64,000 nt of DNA from Paralvinella palmiformis (GCA_025642065.1 JAODUP010000119.1:612501-676500), one strand, 5' to 3'. Positions 1-12,430 are shown, counted from the first letter of the stretch. The notes: generated from the sequence alone by a model not told the origin. Made by a program: numbers and translations.

Positions 1-1050
1 TGAAATACGATCTGTGGAAATTTGTTTATTCTCGGATTTATTTTATCATTTCTGGTCATATCTCAGTAAAATTATTATTATTATTATTATTCCCCAAAAC
101 ATTTACCTTGCTCTGATGTCTAAAACGTACTTAGTAAGTATGAAGAGTTGATTATTATTATATAAATAGGACGTTTAAGAGTATGTTCCTGCTGTTGTGA
201 CTGAGGTGGATAGAGTGGGTGGAGGTTCTTGTTTCGAATCCAGCTCACAGCCATTCCTCCTGAATAGTGTTTTTAAATGTGTGTTTACCGATAATGTAAC
301 CGAGTATGACGTCATCGTGAATCGTGACAGTTCGCTAATAGAATGTTATATGAGAATGTGAGAGAATCGCGGTTTGAATCTATCGATTTTCCAAATAGAT
401 TGTTGGATTGAATGGATTATTGTGTATTTTGCTACCTCTTTAGGTAACAGGACAGGCAGCTGACAATGAAAGGCGTATCCACAAACTAATATTTTGATTA
501 TAATAAATAAGCAACTTTTAAATAAATAAAATCAGAGAAATAACAAATTGATAACAAGATCATATACGCTCCCTAAGGGGGGGGGTGTCATATGTCATCT
601 GGCTGAACACTGGGGGGGGGGGGGTAAACATTTTATAACAGCCCGTCAATTGATGCCTTATCCCTAGGGAAATATTGCTCTCACTCTGTAAATCAACACC
701 TTATTCTAGCCATTTGTGGTCGAAATTTCAGACAAAAATCATCGCTTGTCATCCACGGTACAATTCTCTGGGGTCATATTGGTTTGTCCCCCCAGTGACC
801 TTGGCCATTCCGGATGACGACTATGATTCCGATGATCCAGTATCCGGAGATGGGCTTGGTACAAAGCGGTCAACTTGTTTACGTTTGGTAAGGATTGTGA
901 CGGTTGATCAGGTTTATACTGACGATGATGCTATCAATAAATGTTATGTTGGTGAAGCCGAGAACAGCAGTAACACAGGATGGATACTGTACCGAGAATG
1001 ATGGTGTGAATAACTTGGTACTGGCTATGATGTTTAATTCATGATGTAGT
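1..1050. other. Intergenic, no supported gene
   Basis: Mostly unique AT-rich sequence with a short ATT run near 75-92 and two poly-G runs near 579 and 613. A tRNA-like box-B motif (gtttcgaatccagctcaca) lies near 230-250 and belongs to the same small SINE family seen at 43.05 and 56.46 kb. The open frame at 675-1001 begins at a non-ATG codon and shows no recognisable domain, so I do not call a gene. Confidence 0.6.
206..275 (+). repeat. tRNA-like SINE head fragment (family B)
   Basis: Contains a box-B-like core ending in tccagctca, shared with better copies at about 43050-43140 and 56464-56640. Only the head is recognisable here. The T-stem pairing is too poor for a functional tRNA. This is inferred from three-way similarity inside the window. 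Confidence 0.4.
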
Positions 1051-1057
1051 TTTCTGG

Positions 1058-1153
1058 GGAGAGAGAGAGAGAGAAATAGAGAGAGAGAGTATGTGTATAT
1101 GCGTGCGTGCTTGTATGTGCTTGTGTGTGCGTGCGTGCGTGTTAGACATAGAG

Positions 1154-1186
<33 letters not shown>

Positions 1187-1197
1187 CGCACACACAG

Positions 1198-1255
<58 letters not shown>

Positions 1256-1290
1256 GAGAGAGAGAGAGAGAGAGAGGTAGACAGACAGAT
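1058..1290. repeat. Compound GA / GATA / TA microsatellite
   Basis: GA-rich and GATA runs flank a pure TA run at about 1199-1252. Open frames on the minus strand here read as Ser/Leu and Ile/Tyr runs and are artefacts of the repeat. Confidence 0.95.
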
Positions 1291-1432
1291 AGGCAGAGAT
1301 AGACAAATGAATGGCTGGGTGGATGAACGGATGGATGTGTGGAGAAAGATGATAAAGCATAGATAATACATTTATTCAGTATATCAAAAAGTCACACTAA
1401 ACTATAGAAAAATTGTAAGCTACTAGCAGTAG

Positions 1433-1433
<1 letters not shown>

Positions 1434-1520
<87 letters not shown>
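1434..1520. repeat. (AC)n microsatellite
   Basis: A near-perfect AC run of about 87 bp, followed by a short TG run near 1550-1571. Confidence 0.95.
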
Positions 1521-1522
<2 letters not shown>

Positions 1523-1571
1523 CTATATATCATGTTTGTTCGCGCGCGCACGTGCGCGTGTGTGTGTGTGT

Positions 1572-3230
1572 GAAACACATTAGTCAGTTTAATATTGGAT
1601 CAGAAAGGTTTCCGATAGGTTTTCCAGTCAATTTTATTTCTGATTAATAATCAGAAACTGTTTCCACATTATATATAGCTAATACAATAATACACATCAT
1701 AGCTCGTCTTTTCTACTAATGACATTATACAATTAATGGCGAATATATGAGATGAAATAATCCAAATTTACTTGGACAACTGAGTTACAAAGGTTAACAA
1801 AACTTATCAGGCACGCCATTAGTATAATAAAACTGTGTGTTAGCTAATGTACTTGTCTTATAATGGAACGAGATACTAAAAGGAGATGAGTATATATGGA
1901 TTTATTCTGAAATAAACAACATTATCAACAACAACAACAATAATAACAACATTATATCAATATTAATATGACAATTGAGTGTTGTATTGGTCTTTGAGGA
2001 CATGACATCTAACTAGCGGAGGGAGGGAGCGACTGTCATTAAGAGTGTCAGTTTGGTAGATGAATTCCGATTTAGTTATCCCGAGACGGTGGCGGTGACT
2101 TGAAGACAGCACGCGATCCAGAACGAGAAATGCGACAAACGTCATCGCCGATGTCACGACCGATAAACGATTACATTAACTGACATCGGTTACGTCATGA
2201 ACCAGGAAACATTGATAATACATCGACCCAATTAGGTCAAATGTCAAAAACTTCCCCATTTTTGGTAAACAATTCTCGAGAGACACGTCAGTGGGATACG
2301 CTTTGTAGTTTTAACTCGTAGAAAACGAAGTTGCGTGTCGACATGGAATTTAATTTACACAAAAGTACGTAAAACAAAAACAAAAAGCTTGCCCATAAAG
2401 GATGATTTTTGTTTCTTGAGCAGCCAGTCGTAAACCACTTTCATTGCATTCGATATTTTATTTTATTTCCATTGATAACAGCCTGGGGCTTTGTTCTCTT
2501 TCAACTGCTCGTGCATCCCAGATAACGAAACAAGTCTTGGTCAGAAGCGATAAATGCGAAAGTTATGTCCGAACACGACATCACAGCGAAGCCGATATTA
2601 AACATATCATTATGTCGGAATAACAAGTCATCGCACCTGCTTAAATGACTCTGGAAAACTGCACTTTGAATAATAGCAGAATTTCGAAGACTTGTCGTAC
2701 TGGAATGAACCGGCAGGTTGACGCCGTTCAAATAAATCCACCGGAATCAAGGTACCCAACGAAAGTGAATATAACAAGTAGAAGTTCATGATGAACGCCA
2801 TTGTCCTGAGTACGAAACGCTTGTCTCCAAACGAAAAACCATTACTGACAGCCCAGTGGCGCCCCCTGATAAACCGAAACTAATTATTCTATATCGATAT
2901 ACCTTAATGGATAATTAACAATCGTCGAAAAGGTGACAGATGAAACTCATCCATTACACGAAACGAGATTCTGTGCGAAAAAAAACCGTGACACTGTTTA
3001 TGAACACTTATTATAAAATTTGAGAGTGTTATCTGACATTAACAAGAAGGAGCATTGACTCTTATGACATAAGGCCGGGAAGATGCAGGTAATATTTGTT
3101 AACCTGCAAAATTCATTGATGGTGATGCCTAACATTGAAATCTTAATAATGTTAATAACACCGATGTCAATTTATTATTTGTTTACATAATATCAAGTCT
3201 GAGTTACCTGAAGCCAAATAAGTGTAAGAA
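1572..3230. other. Unique intergenic sequence
   Basis: About 1.6 kb of low-repeat sequence. Short open frames (for example 1963-2157 and 2501-2731, minus) have no recognisable motifs or exon-like boundaries. I see nothing else here. Confidence 0.5.
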
Positions 3231-3235
3231 ATATA

Positions 3236-3486
3236 ACAAATAAAAAATAAATATTAATAAATATTAATAAATAAATAAATAACAAATACAAAAATAAATA
3301 ACAAATACTTTTTTACAATAAATAAGTAACAAATAAATAAGTAACAAATAAATAACAAAAATAAATAAAAATAAATAATAACAAATAAATAAATAAATAA
3401 CAAATAAATAAATAACAAATAAATAAATAACAAATAAATAAATCATGGTGAACAGTATCATCAATGCTTTATTATCAATTATAATC

Positions 3487-3551
<65 letters not shown>

Positions 3552-3600
3552 CATCATCATTATCATCATCATCATCATCATTATATTATTAATATTATTA
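3236..3600. repeat. AAATA-rich and (ATT)n/(ATC)n simple repeats
   Basis: An irregular AAATAAC/AAATA repeat (about 3236-3440) is followed by a clean (TTA)n run at about 3488-3550 and an ATC/ATT degenerate tail. The poly-Tyr and poly-Ile frames it encodes are artefacts. Confidence 0.95.
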
Positions 3601-3765
3601 TTCCACATAATAAATAATAATCTTTATCTAGACATTCTACTAAGAGAACATTATCCCTCCTTGTGTTATTTCATACTAACCAGTTACAATAGTTAAGTTC
3701 AGTAATTACTGGATTTGTTTATTTGTTGAGAAATCTTGATATCAATTATCATGTAGAAAAGCAAC

Positions 3766-4707
3766 ATTATCTAACACACGTCAACATACGAGCTACATAC
3801 AAGATTGTATCACTAGTAAGATTATCTAACACACGTCAACATACGAGCTACATACAAGATTGTATCACTAGTAAGATTATCTAACACACGTCAACATACG
3901 AGCTACATACAAGATCGTATCACTAGTAAGATTATCTAACACACGTCAACATACGAGCTACATACAAGATTGTATCACTAGTAAGATTATCTAACACATG
4001 TCAACATACGAGCTACATACAAGATTGTATCACTAGTAAGATTATCTAACACACGTCAACATACGAGCTACATACAAGATTGTATCACTAGTAAGATTAT
4101 CTAACACACGTCAACATACGAGCTACATACAAGATTGTATCACTAGTAAGATTATCTAACACACGTCAACATACGAGCTACATACAAGATTGTATCACTA
4201 GTAAGATTATCTAACACACGTCAACATACGAGCTACATACAAGATTGTATCACTAGTAAGATTATCTAACACACGTCAACATACGAGCTACATACAAGAT
4301 TGTATCACTAGTAAGATTATCTAACACACGTCAACATACGAGCTACATACAAGATTGTATCACTAGTAAGATTATCTAACACACGTCAACATACGAGCTA
4401 CATACAAGATTGTATCACTAGTAAGATTATCTAACACACGTCAACATACGAGCTACATACAAGATTGTATCACTAGTAAGATTATCTAACACACGTCAAC
4501 ATACGAGCTACATACAAGATTGTATCACTAGTAAGATTATCTAACACACGTCAACATACGAGCTACATACAAGATTGTATCACTAGTAAGATTATCTAAC
4601 ACACGTCAACATACGAGCTACATACAATATTGTATCACTAGTAAGATTATCTAACAAACGTCAACATACGAGCTACATACAAGATTGTATCACTAGTAAG
4701 ATTATCT
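3766..4707. repeat. 55-bp satellite, 17 copies
   Basis: The motif attatctaac recurs every 55 bp, at 3766, 3821, 3876 and so on to 4646, followed by a 7-base partial copy. Only four single-base variants are visible over more than 900 bp: agatc near 3914, acatg near 3996, aatatt near 4627 and acaaacg near 4656. Such uniformity points to recent expansion or homogenisation, so copy number probably varies between individuals. The unit carries no long open frame. Confidence 0.97.
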
Positions 4708-6220
4708 CATAAGGATTACTGTAAATTAATAATCTGATGAAGACACGAAATAATTTTAACTTTAAAATGTAATCTTTTCATTATCAAATGATTAAAGTTT
4801 AATTATTTGTATAATTAGCTAATAGATGTGGCGGATAAAGTTTAAAAAGGAAGGGAGTTTGACATAAAAGTTTAAAACACTCGCTGAATTTAGCTTTTAA
4901 AATAAATCATGAAACTGCAGAAAGAATCACTCAAGGAATGTTCATATCCACATTCAGCGCACTGAAATATAGATAACAAAATCTAATTAAGCAATTTTAT
5001 TACACGAACAAAGCACAATTCAACGCTTTATCATTATAACATTTTTTAAATTAATACGCTCTAAGCTCACATGAAATATAACTTTACTTCTAAATTCTAA
5101 AAGCGGATTTTTATGTTCATTTACATAATTTAACTATATTAAAAACACCAGTCACCTAGATTTTGTACAACTAAATTATCTTCTTGCAAGTGAAGAGGTT
5201 GGCAGTTAAGACGGATGTTTCATCGTGAGCTGCTGAGACAGCCAACCTTCTTACGAAATGAGGACCGTTCTCCATCGAAATGAGCGACATCGTCATTTTA
5301 TGGAGATGACAATGAGTTCGGCATTTGGTCGGTGACATGATACAGGTGAATGCCCGATGTACAAAGATGAAATAGACAACAAAGATGACCCGAAAGGAGA
5401 TGGGTTTGGACAAGTTAGAACAAAAATAATGGACCGCTAGATGGCGTGATCGAAACACTTGGTAAAGTACCCGAGGCGGCGATTTGTACGATACTCTAAT
5501 CGATTATTGTAATCACACGGCAAATATAATCGATTAATGAACGGTGTCCCAATAGTGATAAGCTTGCCGTCCATTGACTGATAATGGACGGCTCCATTTT
5601 TCGGGTCTCTTCATCTCAAAATGGCGACAGATTCTTTTCCTTCTGCAGTCTAAAGCTCTCCAATATAATATCGAGTTATCTCCTTCTTTATAATCGGCGT
5701 TTGTTTTACTTAGGTCTAGTGCTAATCTAAGAACTTTACATTTTGGTTCGGACTAAGAATATCGATGATTATACATATGGTCACACTATATAAGATGATC
5801 ATGACGGTGTCAATCACCGATTTTAGGTATTTCAACCTGTAGCCATTTTGTCTTTATTTTATCATTCAGGTGTAGCCTCTATATCACGTGATAGAAGTCG
5901 AATCATCTGTGATCGTCTTTTCTTTTGACGTCTCCACATTTGTTGTCATCATTCTGTCACGGTCCATATTAGGGATGATGAAATCGGATTATTGTATTGA
6001 CAAATCTGTCTTAGAGAATGACACAGATGAGTTACTGATGGCTCCTGATTTCCTCAGTATAGAACTTCTATTAGTCTCTAAGCTGGTTCTACTAAACAAA
6101 CGATATTTCTATTTAGTTCCTAACTCCCCCTTTTATTGTCAAACTAATCTAACTAACTCAAGTATAGAGTACCGAGATGTGATTTAACGGGATTTCAAAT
6201 AGTCAAAATTTATCACGACA
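4708..6220. other. Unique intergenic sequence
   Basis: AT-rich DNA without a supported gene. A perfect 10-bp hairpin lies at 5566-5592. An E-box (cacgtg) occurs near 5885. Small open frames at 5171-5458 (-) and 5888-6187 (+) have no recognisable features. Confidence 0.5.
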
Positions 6221-6244
6221 GTGTCTCTACAGACTCAAATACAT

Positions 6245-6363
6245 GATTACTTGTTGTTTGTTTGTTTGTTCGTTTGTTTGTTTGCATCTGTTTTGTCTCT
6301 TTGTCTGCTTATCTGCCTGCCTCCACACACACACGCACGCACGCACACACACACACACACACA

Positions 6364-6442
<79 letters not shown>

Positions 6443-6528
6443 TTTATTGATATATTAAATTATGATAGTATGTAAATTTGCAAATATTCGAGGTTTATAA
6501 TCAATGTCAACCTCTGATAAAAATGGTA

Positions 6529-6562
<34 letters not shown>
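6245..6562. repeat. TTTG, (AC)n and (TA)n microsatellites
   Basis: A TTTG/TCTG tract (about 6250-6325) is followed by AC (about 6326-6400), TA (about 6401-6440) and a second TA run at about 6529-6562. Confidence 0.93.
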
Positions 6563-6566
<4 letters not shown>

Positions 6567-7110
6567 TTATTATTTGTAGTCATTCTACTCGTATGTATAT
6601 CGGGATCGTGCCAATCATAACCATAGGATGATAATTGTCTGAAGTTTGTATTGTCCCGAATACAAATATTACGAATGAATATTCATGGTATAAATATACC
6701 AATTTTTGGGGGGTTATCGAAATCTAAAATTGTTTCGAAATAGACTAGGCTACCGGAAAAAACGTGGTTATAATAAACAAAAAATACAATTCCATTTACG
6801 TTTGTTTTTACTGATCCAGGTAATTTATAATCGATGAAGCAGCAAGGTACTTAGTGGAACATCCCAGCATAAGGAAACAGTTCATCATTATAACTGTTTA
6901 TCATTTAATCAACGGAGACGTATAGCTGTCCAGAATCTACGAAATCACGACAGTAAATCTCCAGTAACTGGTCTTCTAGTTAATTGACGAGTACAGCAAT
7001 GGAAAGACGACGTTTCAGGATGACTCGGTGATGTTCTAATCCGTGATCTATTTCATTTTGATGATATGTCGCCCAAAACATCGTGTCATAATCATATTAG
7101 ATTCTAACCA
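6563..7110. other. Unique intergenic sequence
   Basis: No gene, RNA or mobile element recognised. Confidence 0.4.
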
Positions 7111-7114
7111 CAAT

Positions 7115-7545
7115 CAGACCGATCCTTCCTCAAGCCAGCGACCGATCCCTCATCAAGTCAGCAACCGATCCCTCCTCAAGTCAGCGATTGATCCCTCCTC
7201 AAGTCAGCGACCGATCCCTCCTCAAGCCAGCGACCGATCCCTCCTCAAGTCAGCGACCGATCCCTCCTCAAGTCAGCGACCGATCCCTCCTCAAGTCAGC
7301 GACCGATCCCTCCTCAAGCCAGCGACCGATCCCTCCCCAAGACAGCCTCCGATCCCTCCTCAAGTCAGCGACCGATCCCTCCTCAAGTCAGCGACCGATC
7401 CCTCCTCAAGTCAGCGACCGATCTCTCCTCAAGCCAGCGACCGATCCCTCCTCAACTCAGCGACCGATCCCTCCTCAAGCCAGCGACCGATCCCTCCTCA
7501 AGCCAGCGACCAATCCCTCCTCAAGTCAGCAACCATATCCTCCTA
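7115..7545. repeat. 23-bp minisatellite, about 18 copies
   Basis: The unit (core tcctcaagtcagcgaccgat) recurs every 23 bp with common t/c and c/a variants. Because 23 is not a multiple of 3 and no frame contains a stop, overlapping frames of 190 and 131 codons stay open and translate to the same 23-residue repeat in different phases. I treat these as repeat artefacts, not a gene. Confidence 0.93.
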
Positions 7546-7920
7546 CAGACTGGGCGATAAAAAGTGTCTGTTTCGGAGTCTAGACCCTATAGGTACTGTG
7601 TCTATTGAACCTTAGTCTCTGTTGGATAACAACTAAAAGCTGTGGAGTCGTTGAATCATTAACTTCGGTGTCAATATTAATAAACTCTCGGCGAATTATT
7701 GTACTAGGTTCTCATCTCTTTTGGAAGGGTACACGATGTGAGCGTGGGCGGGCGGTGTTGTGGGATGGATGGGTGAATGAATAGGTGAGGGAGTGGTGTA
7801 AAGGATGTCGGGGAGGGAGGGGGGTTGTAAACGAGCTCGGTACTTATTGAGAACACACACACACACACACACACAATAATCGACAACATTGTCTTTGGAA
7901 AGTGGAGCTAATCAATGAAT
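7546..7920. other. Unique spacer
   Basis: Contains a G-rich stretch (about 7740-7830) and a short AC run near 7853-7874. No gene seen. Confidence 0.4.
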
Positions 7921-7931
7921 AGCTCACGTAG

Positions 7932-8166
7932 TCTCTCTCTCTCTCTCTCTCTCTGCGTGTGTGTGTGTGTGTGACTATCTCTATATCTGTTTATCTATCT
8001 ATACATCTGCCTGTCTCTCTGTCTGTCTTTCTGCGTGTCTGTTTGTCTGTCTGCATACATGGCTGCATGTATGTCTGTCTGTTGTCTATGTATCTATGTG
8101 TTTATATGTCTGTCTGTCTATTGGCCAGTAAATCGGACTTTCTCTCTGTTTGCCTATCTGTCTGCC

Positions 8167-8258
<92 letters not shown>

Positions 8259-8400
8259 TTATATGTGACTGTCTACCTATTTGTCCGTTTGTTTGTTTTT
8301 CTGTCTGTGTGTCTGTCTTTCTGGCTGTCTATATGTCTACCTGCTTGTGTGTCTGTCTGTCTATCGGTATATACATATGTGTGTATATCTGTGTATCTGT
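7932..8400. repeat. TCTG/TCTA tract with 85-bp (TA)n core
   Basis: A CT run and TG run, a degenerate TCTG/TCTA tract, a pure TA run at about 8170-8254, then more TCTG-type sequence. All open frames here are cysteine/serine/tyrosine-rich artefacts. Confidence 0.93.
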
Positions 8401-8875
8401 CAGCTTACCAGATGCAGGTATAAGCTCTTCTTTCGTGTGTTAAATAACCACGCCGCCCTTTCCTCCCTACATAATACACCATAACTCGTGCTTATTGTAT
8501 AATCAATGTATATAGCTTGGGTCCACGTGCCACAACAGATTGGAACCCCATCACATGGCACACTGACCTAGATCCGGAACAGTCTGGGGACAAGCGTCTT
8601 CATATAGTCACAAAAGAAAAGAAACGCCAATTTATATCATCTGAATAGTTCAAATTATCCAATATCGTTCAATCAATGAAGCAGTAGATCCTGGTTTGTA
8701 TAACAGGCTGAAGTACCAAGAGATGGCTAGATCAAGTGTATCGTCTACAATTTATGTAGCTCGTAATTTCATAAAAAAGTACTACGCATCTCTATTTTTC
8801 ACAGGCTTCTTTTTACGGAATAAGACACACGGAAGACAAAATCATTCGCAATTCTGAAAACTATCTTAGAACAAA

Positions 8876-9105
8876 ACCGCTCAAAATCATAACTCAAAAC
8901 CATAACTCAAAACCTTAACTCAAAACCTTAACTCAAAACCTAAAACTAAACTCTAAGCCTAACCCGGAATATATTCCTAAACCTTAACCCGAGGGTCTTT
9001 TGTCCCCAGGGAGGGTTTCTTGAGGGGGTTTTGTCCTCCGGAGAGGCTTTCTTGGGGGTTTTTGTCCGCAGGGGGTTTTGTCCTCAGTAAGAGTTTTGTC
9101 CGGAT
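8876..9105. repeat. AACTCAAAACC repeat joined to TTTTGTCC repeat
   Basis: The left half (about 8876-8960) is a tandem of a 14-16-bp unit with core aactcaaaacc, ending in telomere-like cttaaccc. The right half (about 8985-9105) has five spaced copies of ggttttgtcc or gttttgtcc in G-rich context. The abrupt C-poor to G-rich switch suggests a single repetitive element or its end. Family not identified. Confidence 0.7.
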
Positions 9106-9184
9106 ACCATTTCTGTGGTCGTGTGGGCGTTAGTAGACTCTTTGTGACATCCTGTGAATGGATGGTGTCTAGACTCAGTCATGG

Positions 9185-9535
9185 AGTCGATCACTTCGTT
9201 ATTCGGTCAGTCGGTTAGTCACTCAGTCAGACAGTCAGACAGTCAGTCAGTCAGTCCATCTGTCCATCTGTCAGTCAGTCAGTCAGTCAGTCAGTCAGTT
9301 CAGTCATGTCTATCTGTCCCTCAGCCAGTCAGTCAGTCAGTCAGTCAGTCAGTCAGTCAGTCAGTCAGTCAGTCAGTCAGTCAGTCAGTCAGTCCATCTG
9401 TCCTTCAGTCAGTCAGTCAGTCAGTCAGTCAGTCAGTCAGTCAGTCGATCTGTCCTTTAGTTAGTCAGTCAGTCAGTCAGTCAACCAATCAGTCAGTCAG
9501 TCAGTCAGTTAGTCAGTCAGTCAGTCAGTTGGTGA
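9185..9535. repeat. (CAGT)n array
   Basis: A tetranucleotide array with periodic ccatctgtc interruptions, which suggests a higher-order unit. The 132-codon frame reading Ser-Gln-Ser-Val repeats is an artefact. Confidence 0.95.
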
Positions 9536-9769
9536 GATGGTTGCCAGGGTGATGTTAATGAGGTTACCTTATGCGAACGGAGCACATCTTTCTTGTATTA
9601 GTTCAGGTTCTATTTTAGTAAAAGGACAATACTCAGTACTCATCTAAACAATTATTACTGATCAATATCGCTTTCTTTATCCTCTTGGGTCGAGGCCTAT
9701 GACAATGTCGAACGAACGACGGTCAGTCTTAGCAGAATAACGCCAAAAATACATCAAATGCTCTCTCTT

Positions 9770-10020
<251 letters not shown>

Positions 10021-10336
10021 GTTTGTATGCATGTATATATGTATGTCACTCCGATGGAGGAATCTTGTCATTAGTAGTTAGTAATCTAATCCATTTACCC
10101 AACAAAACCTAAAAGTTAGATTATTCATTCATTATCTTGTAGAGTATAAATGGTAATCACGAAATAATAATAATAATAATAATAAACTTCTATGGTGCCA
10201 ATATCCTCGAAGAGAATTGACCTCAGTGGCGCAAATTTTTGATTTTATCGAATCAGGTCACCATTCGAAACTGGACACTCTAACAGTTAACGTATGCCTT
10301 CTCTATCTAATTATAATAAGGTCAATAAATGTCTTC

Positions 10337-10394
<58 letters not shown>

Positions 10395-11007
10395 GGGGGA
10401 AGAGGGGAGATATAGAGAGATTTGGCAGATCGTCGCCACAGTCATCATCTCCCTATTGTTGTCATCGCAAAATGTCGGATATTCGTTGCTAAGTTGATTG
10501 GCCAGGGGGCGTTCCTGTCGATCTGTGGCCGATATCGGGCCATATTGGCCAATCTAATGATAGCCAATTGATTTCTTCTTCCGCCTAGGTCGCCATTTCT
10601 AGACGATGGTCACGTGGCATTTTGCGGCTGCGCCTTACGTAACGATCACATGATCATTGCGGATTTCGGATATTAGGCCATCCAGACGACCTTGACACGG
10701 CCAGGAAACATCGCTGCCTACGACTTACCGGCGACAGAGAACGATCCTTAAAAAAGAGACGTATCCTTAGAACCTGGTACGATGTCCGTACAGTCATCTT
10801 ATAGTCTTCTTACAACTACTTACAGTGGTAATACAGTCGTAATACAGTCGTAATACAGTCATGGCTTCAATCTCCTCTCCTTGGTAATACTACTTCGTGA
10901 ATCAGCTACAACCGGAACTGGAAATAGTGAGAATGGGAACTGGAGACAGGAAGACAGGAAACTGTTGATATAGGGAGACGGGAAGTTGGGGATAGGAAGA
11001 CAGGAAA
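10021..11007. other. Intergenic, one (TA)n run
   Basis: Unique sequence apart from an ATA run near 10166-10184 and a TA run at about 10340-10389. 10500-10700 is GC-richer with several GGCC palindromes and one cacgtg (about 10613). No gene supported. Confidence 0.5.
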
Positions 11008-11009
<2 letters not shown>

Positions 11010-11077
<68 letters not shown>

Positions 11078-11212
11078 GGAGAGAGAAGTTGGATATATCG
11101 AGAAACTGGATATAAAGAGACGGAAAGCCGACCCAAACGAGATAGGCGTTCTTCTGGAACCGACACACACACACACACACACACACGCACAGAGAGAGAG
11201 AGAGAGAGAGAG
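11010..11212. repeat. TA, GA, AC and GA microsatellites
   Basis: TA at about 11010-11046, GA at about 11047-11078, AC at about 11163-11187 and GA at about 11191-11212, separated by unique sequence. Confidence 0.93.
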
Positions 11213-11939
11213 CTAATAGTTGATGCTTGTAGATGGATGATGTATCTAGGAGGCCAGTGTCTGGTTGTGGGATGGCTGCTCTCTACACTGAGTTAGTTGT
11301 CTGGGAGCCATACTCGGGTATACTGACTAGGCGAGGTGACACGGGCCTCCACTTCCCGTCTGCCAGCCAGACGACCGCCGCATAGGACAAACCCGGCTTC
11401 TCTCCACGTGTCCGTGCGTGTGCGCGCGCGTCTGTGAGCCTAGAGTCGACGAGCTGGAGGAGAGCATTCCTAGCGACTCGGGGGCGATATTGTGGAGTAA
11501 TAGCCACACTACGTACATGTGTTTGTTGGTAACTCTCGTGGAATCGAACTATCCTCTGCCGACAGGCTTACGGTTGCCGAGTGTCGCTGTGTGCGTGTGT
11601 ATGCGTGTGTGCGCGCATGCGCGTTATTACGTAAGCGCGCCGAGATCCGAGGCTGACACGGATCTGTGGGCTGGCAAAGATCTAAATGGTCAGGCAGGTA
11701 TTGTCCTTACACAATTCTGAGGTTTGTCTAGGTCTCTGGTCGGGACGACTGGGAAGTAGACTCGAGATAGCAACACGGCAGTGATACTATCTGTCTGTGT
11801 GTTCCTGTCTATGTGTGCGTATATGTGTCTGTGTATGTGTGTGTGCGTCTCCGTGTGTCACTGAGTCCCAGACATTGTGTGCCCGGACAGCGCCGGATCA
11901 TGGACGCTGACGCTTGTTTGTAAGCCAGGATTACGGGAT

Positions 11940-12135
11940 TACCGGAACAGAAGGCGATCTTACACCGGAAGTCGGCGATACCGGATGTAGATTACGCCGT
12001 CATCCATCCATGTATTTGCTCATAAACTGCCGCTAGAGGTACGGCCGCACCATTCACAGATAGAATCCCTCCACATACCGGAAGTATTCGCGCTAGGCTA
12101 CCTGTCCGGATCCGGAAGAACCGGACGTCGCGAAC
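11940..12135 (+). promoter_or_regulatory. Putative promoter / 5' UTR of the SLC7A14-like gene
   Basis: The 200 bp before the start codon are CG-richer than the surroundings and lack an obvious TATA box. Two exact CCGGAAGT motifs (11965-11972 and 12078-12085) match the ETS/GABP consensus typical of TATA-less promoters, and a third partial copy lies near 12111. An in-frame stop (TAG) at 12094-12096 closes the frame upstream of the ATG. The transcription start site cannot be placed from sequence alone. Confidence 0.45.
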
Positions 12136-12430
12136 ATGGAGAACGGCATCAAGGACAAGACCTTCCAGGGACCGGATATGGATAAGTTCAAGAAGAGGCT
12201 GCTCCGGACGAAGACCATCATATCGCAGTCAAGCGTCGACGAGGAGACGGCCGGAAGCGAAAAGGAAGGCCTGAAAAGGGTACTGACGACCTTTGACCTG
12301 ACCTCGCTCGGTGTCGGTAGTTGTTGTGGTACTGGCATGTACGTAGTGGCTGGTTTAGTGGCTAAGAATGTCGCTGGTCCGAGTGTCATCTTTAGTTTCA
12401 TGATCGCTGCATTGACATCCATATTTTCCG
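12136..12430 (+). CDS. SLC7A14: SLC7A14-like transporter, exon 1 (start)
   Basis: Encodes residues 1-98. The ATG is chosen because the frame is closed upstream by a TAG at 12094-12096. A charged cytosolic N-terminus contains the LLRTKT string that is also found near the N-terminus of vertebrate SLC7A14. From about residue 54 it reads LKRVLTTFDLTSLGVGSC and GTGMYVVAGLVAK, the first membrane helix with the substrate-binding unwound GVGS region of the APC fold, then the start of helix 2. It ends TCC G before a consensus gtaagt donor (phase 1). Confidence 0.93.

Noticed and set aside
675..1001. 108-codon frame near the left end
   Set aside because: Non-ATG start, no domain, no exon-like borders; the left context is outside the window, so a partial gene cannot be fully excluded.
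1039..1371. Ser/Leu- and Tyr/Ile-rich minus-strand proteins (also at 8.0, 9.8, 11.0, 22.7 and 59.7 kb)
   Set aside because: Translations of GA, TA, AC and TG microsatellites in several overlapping frames; no independent support.
3766..4707. CRISPR-like array
   Set aside because: The units are directly adjacent without unique spacers, and the DNA is clearly eukaryotic. It is a satellite.
8876..8985. Interstitial telomere sequence
   Set aside because: Only one cttaaccc occurs. The tandem unit is aactcaaaacc, not ttaggg/ccctaa.
9154..9552. 132-codon Ser-Gln-Ser-Val repeat protein
   Set aside because: Direct translation of a CAGT microsatellite.
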